A stretch of 15,205 bases of DNA. It comes from G020354085 sp964629975. Its GTDB lineage: Bacteria; Pseudomonadota; Gammaproteobacteria; Acidiferrobacterales; Sulfurifustaceae. The position numbers were made by a program, and so were the translations under genes. This document shows, piece by piece, positions 7,310-13,579 of this stretch (within the stretch, counting starts at the first letter, position 1; the number at the start of each line of letters is the position of its first letter). The notes beneath the pieces were generated by a model, which had not been told where the DNA came from, did not search any database, and saw only the letters and a list, made by a program, of their open reading frames with translations. The DNA lies in contig CAZVUN010000072.1 in assembly GCA_964629975.1 (NCBI GenBank), positions 1 through 15,205 on the forward strand, written 5' to 3'.

Positions 7310-9089
7310 CCGCCGGCTCGGTCAGCGGTTTGCGCAGCCTGATGTGCAGCTCGCGCAGCTGCTGCTCGCTCACCACGCTCGGGGCGTCGGTCATCAGGCA
7401 CGAGGCCTTCTGCGTCTTGGGGAAGGCGATGACGTCACGGATCGACTCGACCCCGGCCATGAGGGCGCAGATGCGGTCGAGCCCGAAGGCGATGCCGCCG
7501 TGCGGCGGCGCCCCGAAGCGCAGCGCATCCAGCAGGAAGCCGAACTTGGCACGCGCCTCCTCGGGCTCGATGCCGAGCGTGGCAAACACCTTCTCCTGCA
7601 CGTCCATGCGGTGGATGCGGATCGAGCCGCCACCGATCTCGGAACCGTTCAGCACCATGTCGTAGGCGCGCGCCTTGACGTTGGCCGGGTCGATGGCGAC
7701 GCGCTCCAGGTCCTCGGGCCGGGGCGAGGTGAACGGGTGATGCAGCGCCACCCAGCGCTTGGCCTCGGCGTCGTACTCGAACATCGGGAAGTCCACGACC
7801 CACAGCGGCCGCCAGCCCTGCGCCTTGAGGCCCAGGTCCTCGCCGAGCCTCAGGCGCAGCGCGCCGAGGGCGTCATTCACGACCTTGGCGGTGTCGGCAC
7901 CGAAGAAGATGAGGTCATTGTTCTCGGCCGCCGTGCGCTGGAGGATCCCGGCGATCGCGGCATCCGGCAGGAACTTGAGGATCGGCGACTGCAGCCCGTC
8001 GCGGCCCTTGGCGACGTCATTGACCTTGATGTAGGCCAGGCCCTTGGCGCCGTACTGCGCGACGAACGCGGTGTAGGCGTCGATCTGGCTGCGCGTAAGC
8101 TCGCCGCCCTGCGGCAGGCGCAGCGCCGCCACGCGCCCGTTGGGATTGTTGGCCGGGCCGGCGAACACCTTGAACTCGACGCCCGTCATCAGGTCGGCGA
8201 CGTCCACCAGTTCGAGCGGGATGCGCAGGTCGGGCTTGTCCGAGGCATAGCGGCGCATGGCCTCGGCGTAGGTGAGGCGCGGGAACGGATCGGGCAGCTC
8301 GGCGCCGAGCACGCTCCGGAACAGATGGCGGATCAGCTCCTCCATGAGGCCGGTGAGGTCGGCCTCCTCGAGGAACGAGGTCTCGATGTCGAGCTGGGTG
8401 AATTCCGGCTGGCGGTCGGCGCGCAGGTCCTCGTCGCGAAAGCAGCGCACGATCTGGTAGTAGCGCTCGAAGCCCGCCACCATGAGCAGCTGCTTGAACA
8501 GCTGCGGCGACTGCGGCAACGCGAAGAAGTGGCCCGGGTGGGTGCGCGACGGCACCAGGTAGTCGCGCGCACCTTCCGGCGTCGACCGGGTGAGCATCGG
8601 TGTCTCGACTTCGGTGAAGCCGCGCTCCTCGAGGAAGCGGCGCAGCGTCATGTTCACCTTGTGACGCAGGCGCAGGTTGTGCTGCATGCTGTCGCGCCGC
8701 AGATCGAGATAGCGATAGGTCAGGCGCACCGTCTCGCCCAGACCCTCCTCGTCGAGCTGAAACGGCAGCGCGTCGCAGCGGTTGAGCACCTCCAGCGCCT
8801 GCGCCAGCACCTCGACCTGCCCGGTGCGCAGGTGCGGGTTCTCGGTGCCGGCCGGGCGCCGGCGCACGCGCCCGTGCACGCGCAGCACGTATTCGCTGCG
8901 CACGCCCTCGGCGCTGGCGAAGGCGTCGCGGTTGTCCGGGTCGAACACCACCTGCACGATGCCCTCGCGGTCGCGCAGGTCGACGAAGATCACGCCACCG
9001 TGGTCGCGCCGCCGCGCCGCCCACCCGCACAGCGTGACAGTCTGGTCGATGTGAGATTCGTTCAGGGCACCGCAGTGGTGGCTACGCAT
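7290..9089 (-). CDS. aspS: Aspartyl-tRNA synthetase, probably non-discriminating
   Basis: The 599-residue class II synthetase has an N-terminal OB-fold anticodon-binding domain (LCGWAARRRDHGGVIFVDLR, 20-39). It has motif 2 FRDEDLRADRQPEFTQLD (217-234), the bacterial GAD insertion domain in the middle (YGAKGLAYIKV is its beginning or edge), and motif 3 GIAFGLDR (532-539). GARDYLVPSR and LPQSPQLFKQLLM are signature stretches. Length matches bacterial AspRS. His30 and Gly81 lie where the relaxed P. aeruginosa enzyme has His31 and Gly83; the strict E. coli enzyme has Leu30 and a different loop. The enzyme may therefore also make Asp-tRNA-Asn for GatCAB. The start is ATG at 9089, 38 bases after the DUF502 gene, with only a weak Shine-Dalgarno. 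Confidence 0.98.
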   Translation of the reverse strand: MRSHHCGALNESHIDQTVTLCGWAARRRDHGGVIFVDLRDREGIVQVVFDPDNRDAFASAEGVRSEYVLRVHGRVRRRPAGTENPHLRTGQVEVLAQALEVLNRCDALPFQLDEEGLGETVRLTYRYLDLRRDSMQHNLRLRHKVNMTLRRFLEERGFTEVETPMLTRSTPEGARDYLVPSRTHPGHFFALPQSPQLFKQLLMVAGFERYYQIVRCFRDEDLRADRQPEFTQLDIETSFLEEADLTGLMEELIRHLFRSVLGAELPDPFPRLTYAEAMRRYASDKPDLRIPLELVDVADLMTGVEFKVFAGPANNPNGRVAALRLPQGGELTRSQIDAYTAFVAQYGAKGLAYIKVNDVAKGRDGLQSPILKFLPDAAIAGILQRTAAENNDLIFFGADTAKVVNDALGALRLRLGEDLGLKAQGWRPLWVVDFPMFEYDAEAKRWVALHHPFTSPRPEDLERVAIDPANVKARAYDMVLNGSEIGGGSIRIHRMDVQEKVFATLGIEPEEARAKFGFLLDALRFGAPPHGGIAFGLDRICALMAGVESIRDVIAFPKTQKASCLMTDAPSVVSEQQLRELHIRLRKPLTEPAGGTGQT

Positions 9090-9127
9090 CGGCAGGTTCT
9101 TCGGGCAGGTGGAGTAACGGGTCGAAA

Positions 9128-9766
9128 TCAGGCGTTGCCCGCGATCGCCGTGGTGGCGGTCTTCTTCTTGCTCTCCGGCACGACCACGCCAACGGACAAC
9201 AACATCTTGAGGCCGTCGTCGACCGACATGTCGAGCTCGATCACGTCCGGGCGCGGCACCATGAGAAAAAACCCGGACGTCGGATTGGGCGTGGTCGGCA
9301 CGAACACGCTCAGCAGCTCCTTGCCGGTCTTGGCGCGCGTTTCACGCGATCCCTCGCCGGTCAGGAATGCCAGCGTCCAGCTGTTCGCATGCGGGTACGG
9401 CACCAGCACTACCTTGCGAAACGACTTGCCGGAACCGGCAAACATGCTCTCGGTCAGCTGCTTGACCGCGGCATAGATCGAGCGCACCACCGGGATGCGC
9501 TGCAGAATCCGCTCCCACAGGTGCACCAGCTGGCGGCCGAACAGGTTGCTCACGATCATGCCGGTGATGAACACCACCGCCACCGTCAGCACGATGCCGA
9601 GTCCGGGGATGCGGAAACCGAGCAGCGCCTCCGGCCGCCACGCCTCGGGCAGCAGCAGCAGGGTGCGATCCATGGTCTCGATCATCAGGTTGATGACGAG
9701 CAGGGTCACCGCCAGCGGCACCCATACGAGCAGGCCGGCCACCAGGTAGCGACGAACCGGCGCCAT
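9128..9766 (-). CDS. DUF502 family inner-membrane protein
   Basis: The 212-residue protein begins MAPVRRYLVAGLLVWVPLAV. It has two membrane helices at about residues 7-28 and 54-76, followed by a soluble domain. Conserved DUF502 stretches are visible: NLFGRQLVHLWERILQRIPV (74-93), then VRSIYAAVKQLTES, KVVLVPYPHANSWTLAFLTG, and VFVPTTPNPTSGFFLMVPR. The tail is basic and short (SKKKTATTAIAGNA). The biochemical function of the family is unknown. It often sits next to fmdB and aspS in proteobacteria, as here. The ATG at 9766 lies five bases after the fmdB stop, so the two genes are probably co-transcribed. The frame is open upstream into fmdB, but that part is shadow sequence. Confidence 0.93.
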   Translation of the reverse strand: MAPVRRYLVAGLLVWVPLAVTLLVINLMIETMDRTLLLLPEAWRPEALLGFRIPGLGIVLTVAVVFITGMIVSNLFGRQLVHLWERILQRIPVVRSIYAAVKQLTESMFAGSGKSFRKVVLVPYPHANSWTLAFLTGEGSRETRAKTGKELLSVFVPTTPNPTSGFFLMVPRPDVIELDMSVDDGLKMLLSVGVVVPESKKKTATTAIAGNA

Positions 9767-9771
9767 CGAGA

Positions 9772-10047
9772 CTAGTGGCACCCGCAGGTGCCGCTGCCAC
9801 AGCCGCCGGAGGCCGGTCCCGAGGAGCTGGCGCCGGAATCGCTTTCGGAGGTAGTCGCCTTGGAACTGCCCTTGAAGTCGGTCGCGTACCAGCCACCCCC
9901 CTTGAGCTGGAAACCGGCCGCGGAGATCAGCTTCCTGAGCGTCGCCTGGCCACAACTCGGACAATCGGTCAGCGCGGCATCGCTGAACTTCTGAATCGCC
10001 TCCAGCGCGTGCCCGCAACTGCTGCACTTGTACTCATAGATCGGCAT
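9772..10047 (-). CDS. FmdB/YfiK-type zinc-ribbon small protein
   Basis: The 91-residue protein begins MPIYEYKCSSCGHALEAIQK. It carries a CxxC...CxxC zinc ribbon (Cys8, Cys11, Cys29, Cys32) typical of the FmdB regulatory-protein family. A Gly/Ser linker follows, and the tail is Cys-rich (GGCGSGTCGCH) with three more cysteines and a terminal histidine, which could bind a second metal. The name comes from a formamidase regulator, but the general role of these proteins is not established. The ATG at 10047 has a strong GGAGG seven bases upstream. The frame is open further upstream, but the extension (Arg-rich) runs through the leader hairpins and is not supported. It is the first gene of the unit leading to aspS. 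Confidence 0.92.
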   Translation of the reverse strand: MPIYEYKCSSCGHALEAIQKFSDAALTDCPSCGQATLRKLISAAGFQLKGGGWYATDFKGSSKATTSESDSGASSSGPASGGCGSGTCGCH

Positions 10048-10081
10048 GGCAAACCTCCAATAGACAAAGCATTGCTGCGAC

Positions 10082-10109
10082 CGGCGACGCCGTGCCCGGC
10101 GCCGCCGGG
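10082..10109 (-). other. Two GC hairpins in the fmdB leader
   Basis: Directly after the leader terminator, the minus strand has CCCGGC-GGC-GCCGGG (10109-10095, 6-bp stem) and a smaller CGGC-GTC-GCCG (10092-10082). They lie between the terminator U-tract and the GGAGG ribosome-binding site. They could take part in alternative leader folds or be GC-rich chance structure. Confidence 0.35.
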
Positions 10110-10137
10110 AAAAAAATCGCCCCCAGCGAATGGGGGC
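10110..10137 (-). terminator. Intrinsic terminator in the fmdB-aspS leader
   Basis: On the minus strand a perfect 7-bp stem GCCCCCA-TTCGC-TGGGGGC (10137-10119) is followed by GA and seven T residues (10116-10110). This is a textbook rho-independent terminator. It lies downstream of a perfect TATAAT at 10166-10161 and upstream of the fmdB start at 10047. It could end the amidohydrolase transcript (stop at 10269), or act as an attenuator of the fmdB-DUF502-aspS-nudB-nadA unit, or both. Confidence 0.8.
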
Positions 10138-10160
10138 TCCGATCGGGCAAAACAAGCGCG

Positions 10161-10166
10161 ATTATA
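10161..10166 (-). promoter_or_regulatory. Perfect TATAAT -10 box upstream of fmdB
   Basis: The minus strand reads GCATGGCTATAATCGCGC, a consensus -10 hexamer in a GC-rich background. No good -35 is seen: ATGCGT at 17 bases and TGCGTT at 16 bases are weak. The expected transcription start is near 10154, giving a leader of about 107 bases that contains the terminator at 10110-10137. I found no other convincing promoter between the terminator and fmdB. Confidence 0.55.
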
Positions 10167-10268
10167 GCCATGCGCCTGCGCTAACGCATTCATTTAAAAG
10201 CATTGTCCGGCACGGGGTCCGGCGCGCCGGGGCACGGCTGCGCCGGGTTTGGCCCTGATTTCAGAAAC

Positions 10269-11495
10269 TTAGGCGGGGCGAAACAGGCGGCGCGTATGAA
10301 ACACGACCGGCGCGAAGCCGCGCCCGGCGCTGCGCAGCCGGCGCTTGAGCACGAAGTCGAACAGCAACGGGTTGTGCCGACGGATGGCCGACAGCAGCGC
10401 CGCCTCCGCCTCGGGCAGCAGGCCAAGGCGCACCAGCCGGGTGAGCGAGAACAGCGGCATGACGCCGGGCAGCGGGTAGTCGGAGCCGTTGATGAGCCGC
10501 TCGTGCCAGTCGCTGCGCTCGAGCAACACCGCGAGCGGCCGGCCGGCGCGATTGCGCTGGGTCACGGCCGAGAGCTCACCGTACAGCCGCCCGACGTAGC
10601 GCGCCTCATCCATGAGACGCGCGAACAGCTCGAAGCTCGGCACGCGCGGACCGTTCGGACCACGGTCGAGATCGATATCGCTGCCGATCGTTGCGCAGTG
10701 CGCCACGATCACGCGCACGCCGTGCTCGAGCGCACGGCGCAGCCGCAGCGGATTGCCGAACTCCTGATGGGCCGCGCCGTGCAGCGCCACCTCCTCCCCG
10801 CCGTGGGTGAGCAGCGGCAGGCCGAGGCGCACAAGCGCCGCGTAGAATGCATCGCACCGCGGCGAGGCCGGGTCGATACCCATCGCCGATGGCAGCCACT
10901 TCACCGCGCGCGCCCCGTCGCGCGCCGCCTGCTCGAGACTGGCGACGGCGTCCGTGCGGTACGGATGGATCGAGGCGATCCACTCGAGCCTGTCGGGATG
11001 GCGGTGCGCCACCTCGCGCGCGTAGGTGTTGGGTGCGTAGTAGGCGCTGTGCTCGAGATCAAGCGCGCCGCTGTCATCGTAGTGGTGATCGAAGGCGAGC
11101 AGCATGAGCTTGGTGCCGGGCCGCAGCGCCTCGTGCAGCGCGAGCAGCCGTGCCAGGAAGTCGCTGTCCACTTGGCCATCGCGCTCCGCGCAGGCCGAGT
11201 TGCGGTAGAACGCACGTTGCAGGTATTGCAGCGGATGCAGGAGGCTGCGCATCTGCGGCGAGATCCAGATGCCGCTGTCACCGTCGCCCACACCGACCAG
11301 GTGCACATGGCAGTCCCAGAACTCCGCGGGGTCGATGCCTTCCCAGGCCGCGCGCACGAGCCCGTGGTCGGCAAGCGCCGCCGGCAGCACCGCGGCCAGA
11401 CACGGATTGCGCCACCCCTCGTCCGGCCAGAGCCGATAGCCGGCCAGGGCGAGTGCGCCGACACCGATGCCGGCGAGGAACTGGCGGCGCTTCAT
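10269..11495 (-). CDS. Amidohydrolase-family metal hydrolase with Tat-type N-terminus
   Basis: The 408-residue protein begins MKRRQFLAGIGVGALALAGY. A twin-arginine motif (RRQFL) and a hydrophobic stretch suggest Tat export, with possible cleavage after ALA at residue 18 or retention as an anchor. The rest fits the amidohydrolase-2 TIM-barrel group. It has the metal motif DCHVHL (His63, His65), Lys199 in AVKWLP (possible carbamylated or conserved lysine), His231 (LLTHGG), His266 (VAHCA) and Asp339 (NGSDYP). All expected ligands are present, so it should be catalytic. The substrate is unknown; relatives act on aromatic acids, lactones or related compounds. It stands alone between the HU-like gene, which diverges from it, and the fmdB leader. 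A long frame on the opposite strand is a GC-bias shadow. Confidence 0.82.
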   Translation of the reverse strand: MKRRQFLAGIGVGALALAGYRLWPDEGWRNPCLAAVLPAALADHGLVRAAWEGIDPAEFWDCHVHLVGVGDGDSGIWISPQMRSLLHPLQYLQRAFYRNSACAERDGQVDSDFLARLLALHEALRPGTKLMLLAFDHHYDDSGALDLEHSAYYAPNTYAREVAHRHPDRLEWIASIHPYRTDAVASLEQAARDGARAVKWLPSAMGIDPASPRCDAFYAALVRLGLPLLTHGGEEVALHGAAHQEFGNPLRLRRALEHGVRVIVAHCATIGSDIDLDRGPNGPRVPSFELFARLMDEARYVGRLYGELSAVTQRNRAGRPLAVLLERSDWHERLINGSDYPLPGVMPLFSLTRLVRLGLLPEAEAALLSAIRRHNPLLFDFVLKRRLRSAGRGFAPVVFHTRRLFRPA

Positions 11496-11588
11496 GTCAC
11501 CACACGCTGCGCGAATCTGTCATGTCGATCAAGCAATTGCTCCGCGTTCCTGGTGCATCACCGCAGCCTGCAGCGCGTCAGCATTGCA

Positions 11589-11637
11589 ACATGCGGCGCG
11601 CAGCGAACGCCGGAAAAACGCGGAAAAAACCGCATGT
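11589..11637. repeat. Wide inverted repeat upstream of the HU-like gene
   Basis: ACATGCGG (11589-11596) and its exact complement CCGCATGT (11630-11637) face each other across 33 bases. The spacer contains two A-runs within GGAAAAA. The centres of the arms are 41 bases apart, close to four helical turns. The element lies in the 245-base divergent region between the amidohydrolase and the HU-like gene. A paired operator is possible, but an 8-bp match can occur by chance. Confidence 0.3.
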
Positions 11638-11665
11638 CGCCCTTCTATCGCCAAAAAAATTACGC

Positions 11666-11671
11666 TACATT
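11666..11671 (+). promoter_or_regulatory. Possible -10 element of the HU-like gene
   Basis: TACATT follows an AT-rich patch (CCAAAAAAATTACGC) that stands out in this GC-rich region. The -35 at a 17-base spacing (TTCTAT) is weak. It would give a leader of about 60 bases before the ATG at 11741. Confidence 0.35.
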
Positions 11672-11740
11672 ATCGCGCGTTTCGCGGTCACCCTGAGTCC
11701 ACCCGACACCACCACCAACCACCTGGGAGCATTCACGTAA

Positions 11741-12064
11741 ATGGCAACCTCGAACAAGTCCGGCAAGAAACCCACCACGAAGTCCGAGACCTACGCTTAT
11801 ATCGCCGAACAGACCGGCTTGAAGCGCAAGGACGTCGTCGCGGTGTTCGACGCGCTCGGCAAGCTGATCGAGCGCGACCTCAAAAAGGGACCGGGCCTCT
11901 TCAACGTCGTTGGCCTGATGAAGATCAAGCTCGTGCACAAGCCGGCGGTACCGGCACGCAAGGGCATCAATCCGTTCACCAAGGAAGAGGTGATGTTCAA
12001 GGCCAAGCCTGCGCGCAACGTCGTCAAGGTGCAGGCCCTGAAGACCCTCAAGGACATGGTGTAA
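11741..12064 (+). CDS. HU-family DNA-binding protein, extended N-terminus
   Basis: The 107-residue basic protein has a Lys/Thr/Ser-rich N-terminal tail (ATSNKSGKKPTTKSET). The HU/IHF fold follows: the helical dimer part (AYIAEQTGLKRKDVVAVFDA, about 19-38), the GLFNVVGLMKIKLV strand region, and the DNA-binding arm RKGINPFTKEEVMFKAKPAR with Pro78 at the position of the intercalating HU proline. It ends VQALKTLKDMV, like HU. It is about 15 residues longer than E. coli HU and belongs to the subgroup with a basic tail and KGINPFT arm seen in several gammaproteobacteria. It should compact or bend DNA. GGGAG lies 11 bases before the ATG. The exact paralogue cannot be named. Confidence 0.9.
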   Translation: MATSNKSGKKPTTKSETYAYIAEQTGLKRKDVVAVFDALGKLIERDLKKGPGLFNVVGLMKIKLVHKPAVPARKGINPFTKEEVMFKAKPARNVVKVQALKTLKDMV

Positions 12065-12081
12065 AGACTCTCTGCCCGTCG

Positions 12082-12127
12082 GCGGCCAAGGACGGCCGCA
12101 GGGTTTCGCGGGCGGCGGGCGGCCCGC
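12082..12127. terminator. Weak terminator-like hairpins between convergent genes
   Basis: After the HU-like gene there are two GC stems: GCGGCC-AAGGAC-GGCCGC (12082-12099) and GCGGGC-N8-GCCCGC (12108-12127). Only AGGGTTT follows the first, so the U-tract is poor. They lie between convergent stops at 12064 and 12146, where termination is expected. Confidence 0.35.
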
Positions 12128-12145
12128 AGGCTCAGGGAGGGCGCG

Positions 12146-12424
12146 CTACTCCTCGTCCTCGTCGAAGTCCTCGTCCTCGTCCAGGTACTCCTCGTCGCGC
12201 TCCTCGTAGTCTTCCTCGGCCTCCTCGTCGACGTCCTCGTCGGCCGACTCGATGAGCGTGAGGTCCAGGTCGTACCAGGCATCGAGGTCGATGGTCTCGA
12301 CCGAGCCGTCGGCGTATTCCAGCTCAACCGTACCTTCGTTCTCGTCGAAGGCGCGCACCTCAAAGGTCTTGCCTTCGGCGTCTTCGTAGATTGCGCCAAC
12401 CTCGGGATCTTCTTCCATTGGCAT
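12146..12424 (-). CDS. Small highly acidic conserved protein (DUF6763-like)
   Basis: The 92-residue protein has a compact N-terminal part (MPMEEDPEVGAIYEDAEGKT, then FEVRAFDENEGTVELEYADG, then SVETIDLDAWYDLDL). This resembles the small beta-rich proteins annotated as DUF6763 in gammaproteobacteria; the family name is from memory. The last 32 residues are almost entirely Asp/Glu with a few Tyr and Arg (for example DEEYLDEDEDFDEDEE). The start ATG at 12424 has GGAGG eight bases upstream, which supports a real gene. No function is known. It is cytoplasmic by appearance, without signal peptide or membrane segment. The acidic tail could bind basic proteins or cations, but this is speculative. It is convergent with the HU-like gene and divergent from hinT. 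Confidence 0.8.
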   Translation of the reverse strand: MPMEEDPEVGAIYEDAEGKTFEVRAFDENEGTVELEYADGSVETIDLDAWYDLDLTLIESADEDVDEEAEEDYEERDEEYLDEDEDFDEDEE

Positions 12425-12563
12425 GCGTCGCCCTCCGCGCCAGGTTTTCGAGTAAGCCTAGTTCACGGCAGCGCACGCGTCACGTCCGCCGGCACCCTTC
12501 CCTGCCGCGGGTTTCCACACTATCCTTCCCGGCGCTGCCGGGATTCCGGCGCCGGGAGGAGCA

Positions 12564-12911
12564 ATGGTCGACAGCTGCCTGTTCTGCAAAATGGTATCGG
12601 GCACCATCAAGCCCGACAAGGTTTACGAAGATGACGACGTCCTGGCGTTCCGCGACATCCATCCGCAGGCGCCGGTACACGTCCTGGTGATTCCGAAGCT
12701 GCACATTGCCACGCTCAACGACCTGCGCCCGGAACACGCGATCCTGGTTGGCAAGCTCTATCTGGCGGCCACGCGCGTGGCACAACAGCTGGGCGTGGCC
12801 GATGGCGGCTACCGCACGGTGATCAACTGCAACGCCGACGCCGGCCAGTCGGTGTTTCACCTGCATTTGCACCTGCTCGGCGGGCGCGTCATGGATTGGC
12901 CACCTGGCTAG
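12564..12911 (+). CDS. hinT: HinT-like HIT-family nucleotide phosphoramidase
   Basis: The 115-residue protein begins MVDSCLFCKMVSGTIKPDKV, with Cys5/Cys8 typical of many bacterial HIT proteins. It contains the histidine triad FHLHLHLLGGR (98-108) with His99, His101 and His103, of which the middle or last is the catalytic nucleophile by family comparison. AFRDIHPQAPVHVLVIPK (28-45) is the usual second signature. HinT hydrolyses AMP-N-linked compounds such as lysyl-AMP; its cell role is broad. The ATG at 12564 has GGAGG four bases upstream. The length fits HinT. A strong bidirectional terminator follows 22 bases after the stop. Confidence 0.94.
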   Translation: MVDSCLFCKMVSGTIKPDKVYEDDDVLAFRDIHPQAPVHVLVIPKLHIATLNDLRPEHAILVGKLYLAATRVAQQLGVADGGYRTVINCNADAGQSVFHLHLHLLGGRVMDWPPG

Positions 12912-12933
12912 GCCGAGGTCAGCGCAGGAAACA

Positions 12934-12963
12934 ACAAGGGGCCTTCGGCCCCTTGTCTTTCTT
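12934..12963. terminator. Bidirectional intrinsic terminator between hinT and ssb
   Basis: A perfect 10-bp stem ACAAGGGGCC-TTC-GGCCCCTTGT (12934-12956) with a UUC loop is followed on the plus strand by CTTTCTT. On the minus strand the stem is followed by TGTTTCC. It lies between the convergent stops of hinT (12911) and ssb (12981) and should end both transcripts, more efficiently on the plus strand. Confidence 0.88.
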
Positions 12964-12980
12964 GCCCGATGCGCGCCGGA

Positions 12981-13448
12981 TCAGAACGGGATGTCGTCGT
13001 CGAAGCCTTCCGCGACCTTGGCCGGCTGCCGGGCCGCGGGTTTGCCGGCCGGTGCGCCCTCGGCGTAGGGCTGGTCCTGATTGAAGCTGTCGGTGGGCGC
13101 CCCGGCCCCGGCACGGCTGCCCAACATCTGCATGTCGTTCGCGACGATCTCCGTGGTGTAGCGATCGACGCCGTCCTTGTCCTGCCACTTGCGGGTCTGC
13201 AGCCGGCCTTCGACGTAGACCTGTGCGCCCTTCTTGAGATACTCGCCGGCGATCTCCGCGAGCCGTCCGAAGAACACCACGCGGTGCCATTCGGTACGCT
13301 CCTGCTTGTCGCCGGTATTCTTGTCCTTCCACGACTCCGAGGTCGCCAGCGTCACGTTGGCGACCGCCTGCCCGTTGGGTGCGTAGCGTACCTCCGGATC
13401 ACGTCCGAGATTACCAACCAAAATCACCTTGTTTACTCCGCGCGCCAT
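12981..13448 (-). CDS. ssb: Single-stranded DNA-binding protein
   Basis: The 155-residue protein begins MARGVNKVILVGNLGRDPEV, the classic bacterial SSB start. The OB-fold runs to about residue 110 (WHRVVFFGRLAEIAGEYLKK; GAQVYVEGRLQTRKWQDKDG). A flexible Gly/Ala/Pro/Gln linker follows, and the protein ends in EGFDDDIPF, the acidic tip that recruits repair and replication partners. Length is slightly shorter than E. coli SSB. The ATG at 13448 has GGAGAG about six bases upstream. The frame is open further upstream to 13595, but that part covers the promoter and leader and is not coding. A promoter at 13536-13565 would give a leader of about 80 bases. ssb next to an MFS gene and uvrA is a known gammaproteobacterial order. 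Confidence 0.97.
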   Translation of the reverse strand: MARGVNKVILVGNLGRDPEVRYAPNGQAVANVTLATSESWKDKNTGDKQERTEWHRVVFFGRLAEIAGEYLKKGAQVYVEGRLQTRKWQDKDGVDRYTTEIVANDMQMLGSRAGAGAPTDSFNQDQPYAEGAPAGKPAARQPAKVAEGFDDDIPF

Positions 13449-13507
13449 AGTCGCTCTCCACGTATCAGTTTCAGTTGGGGATTGCCGGGTCCCATCCTGG
13501 ACAGTCG

Positions 13508-13524
13508 GTCGGCCTCCTGCCGAC
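13508..13524 (-). other. Hairpin in the ssb leader with AGGAG in the loop
   Basis: On the minus strand GTCGGC-AGGAG-GCCGAC (13524-13508) forms a 6-bp stem whose loop is a Shine-Dalgarno-like AGGAG. It lies a few bases after the predicted transcription start and about 60 bases before the ssb ATG. It has no U-tract. A binding site for a regulator, or chance, is possible. Confidence 0.3.
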
Positions 13525-13535
13525 GAAGCCGCCGG

Positions 13536-13565
13536 AGTGTAAACCACGGGGTCGAGCCGGCACAA
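13536..13565 (-). promoter_or_regulatory. Predicted sigma70-type promoter of ssb
   Basis: On the minus strand TTGTGC (13565-13560) and TACACT (13541-13536) are separated by 18 bases. The expected transcription start is near 13529. This lies in the 192-base gap between the transporter stop and the ssb start, so ssb need not depend on read-through from yajR. Confidence 0.55.
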
Positions 13566-13579
13566 ACCAGCGTGCGGCG

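Noticed and set aside
7344..9476. A 710-codon open frame on the plus strand opposite aspS and part of the DUF502 gene
   Set aside because: It mirrors the codon pattern of the conserved aspS gene, its product is low-complexity (Arg/Ala/Leu/His-rich) and resembles no family I know. Long antisense frames are expected at this GC level.
10203..10250. A 12-bp palindrome CCGGCGCGCCGG and neighbouring GC repeats after the amidohydrolase stop
   Set aside because: There is no U-tract, and such palindromes are frequent by chance at this base composition. The true terminator signal is at 10110-10137.
10203..11696. A 497-codon open frame on the plus strand opposite the amidohydrolase
   Set aside because: It is an antisense shadow; the minus-strand amidohydrolase has a full set of catalytic motifs, while this frame has none.
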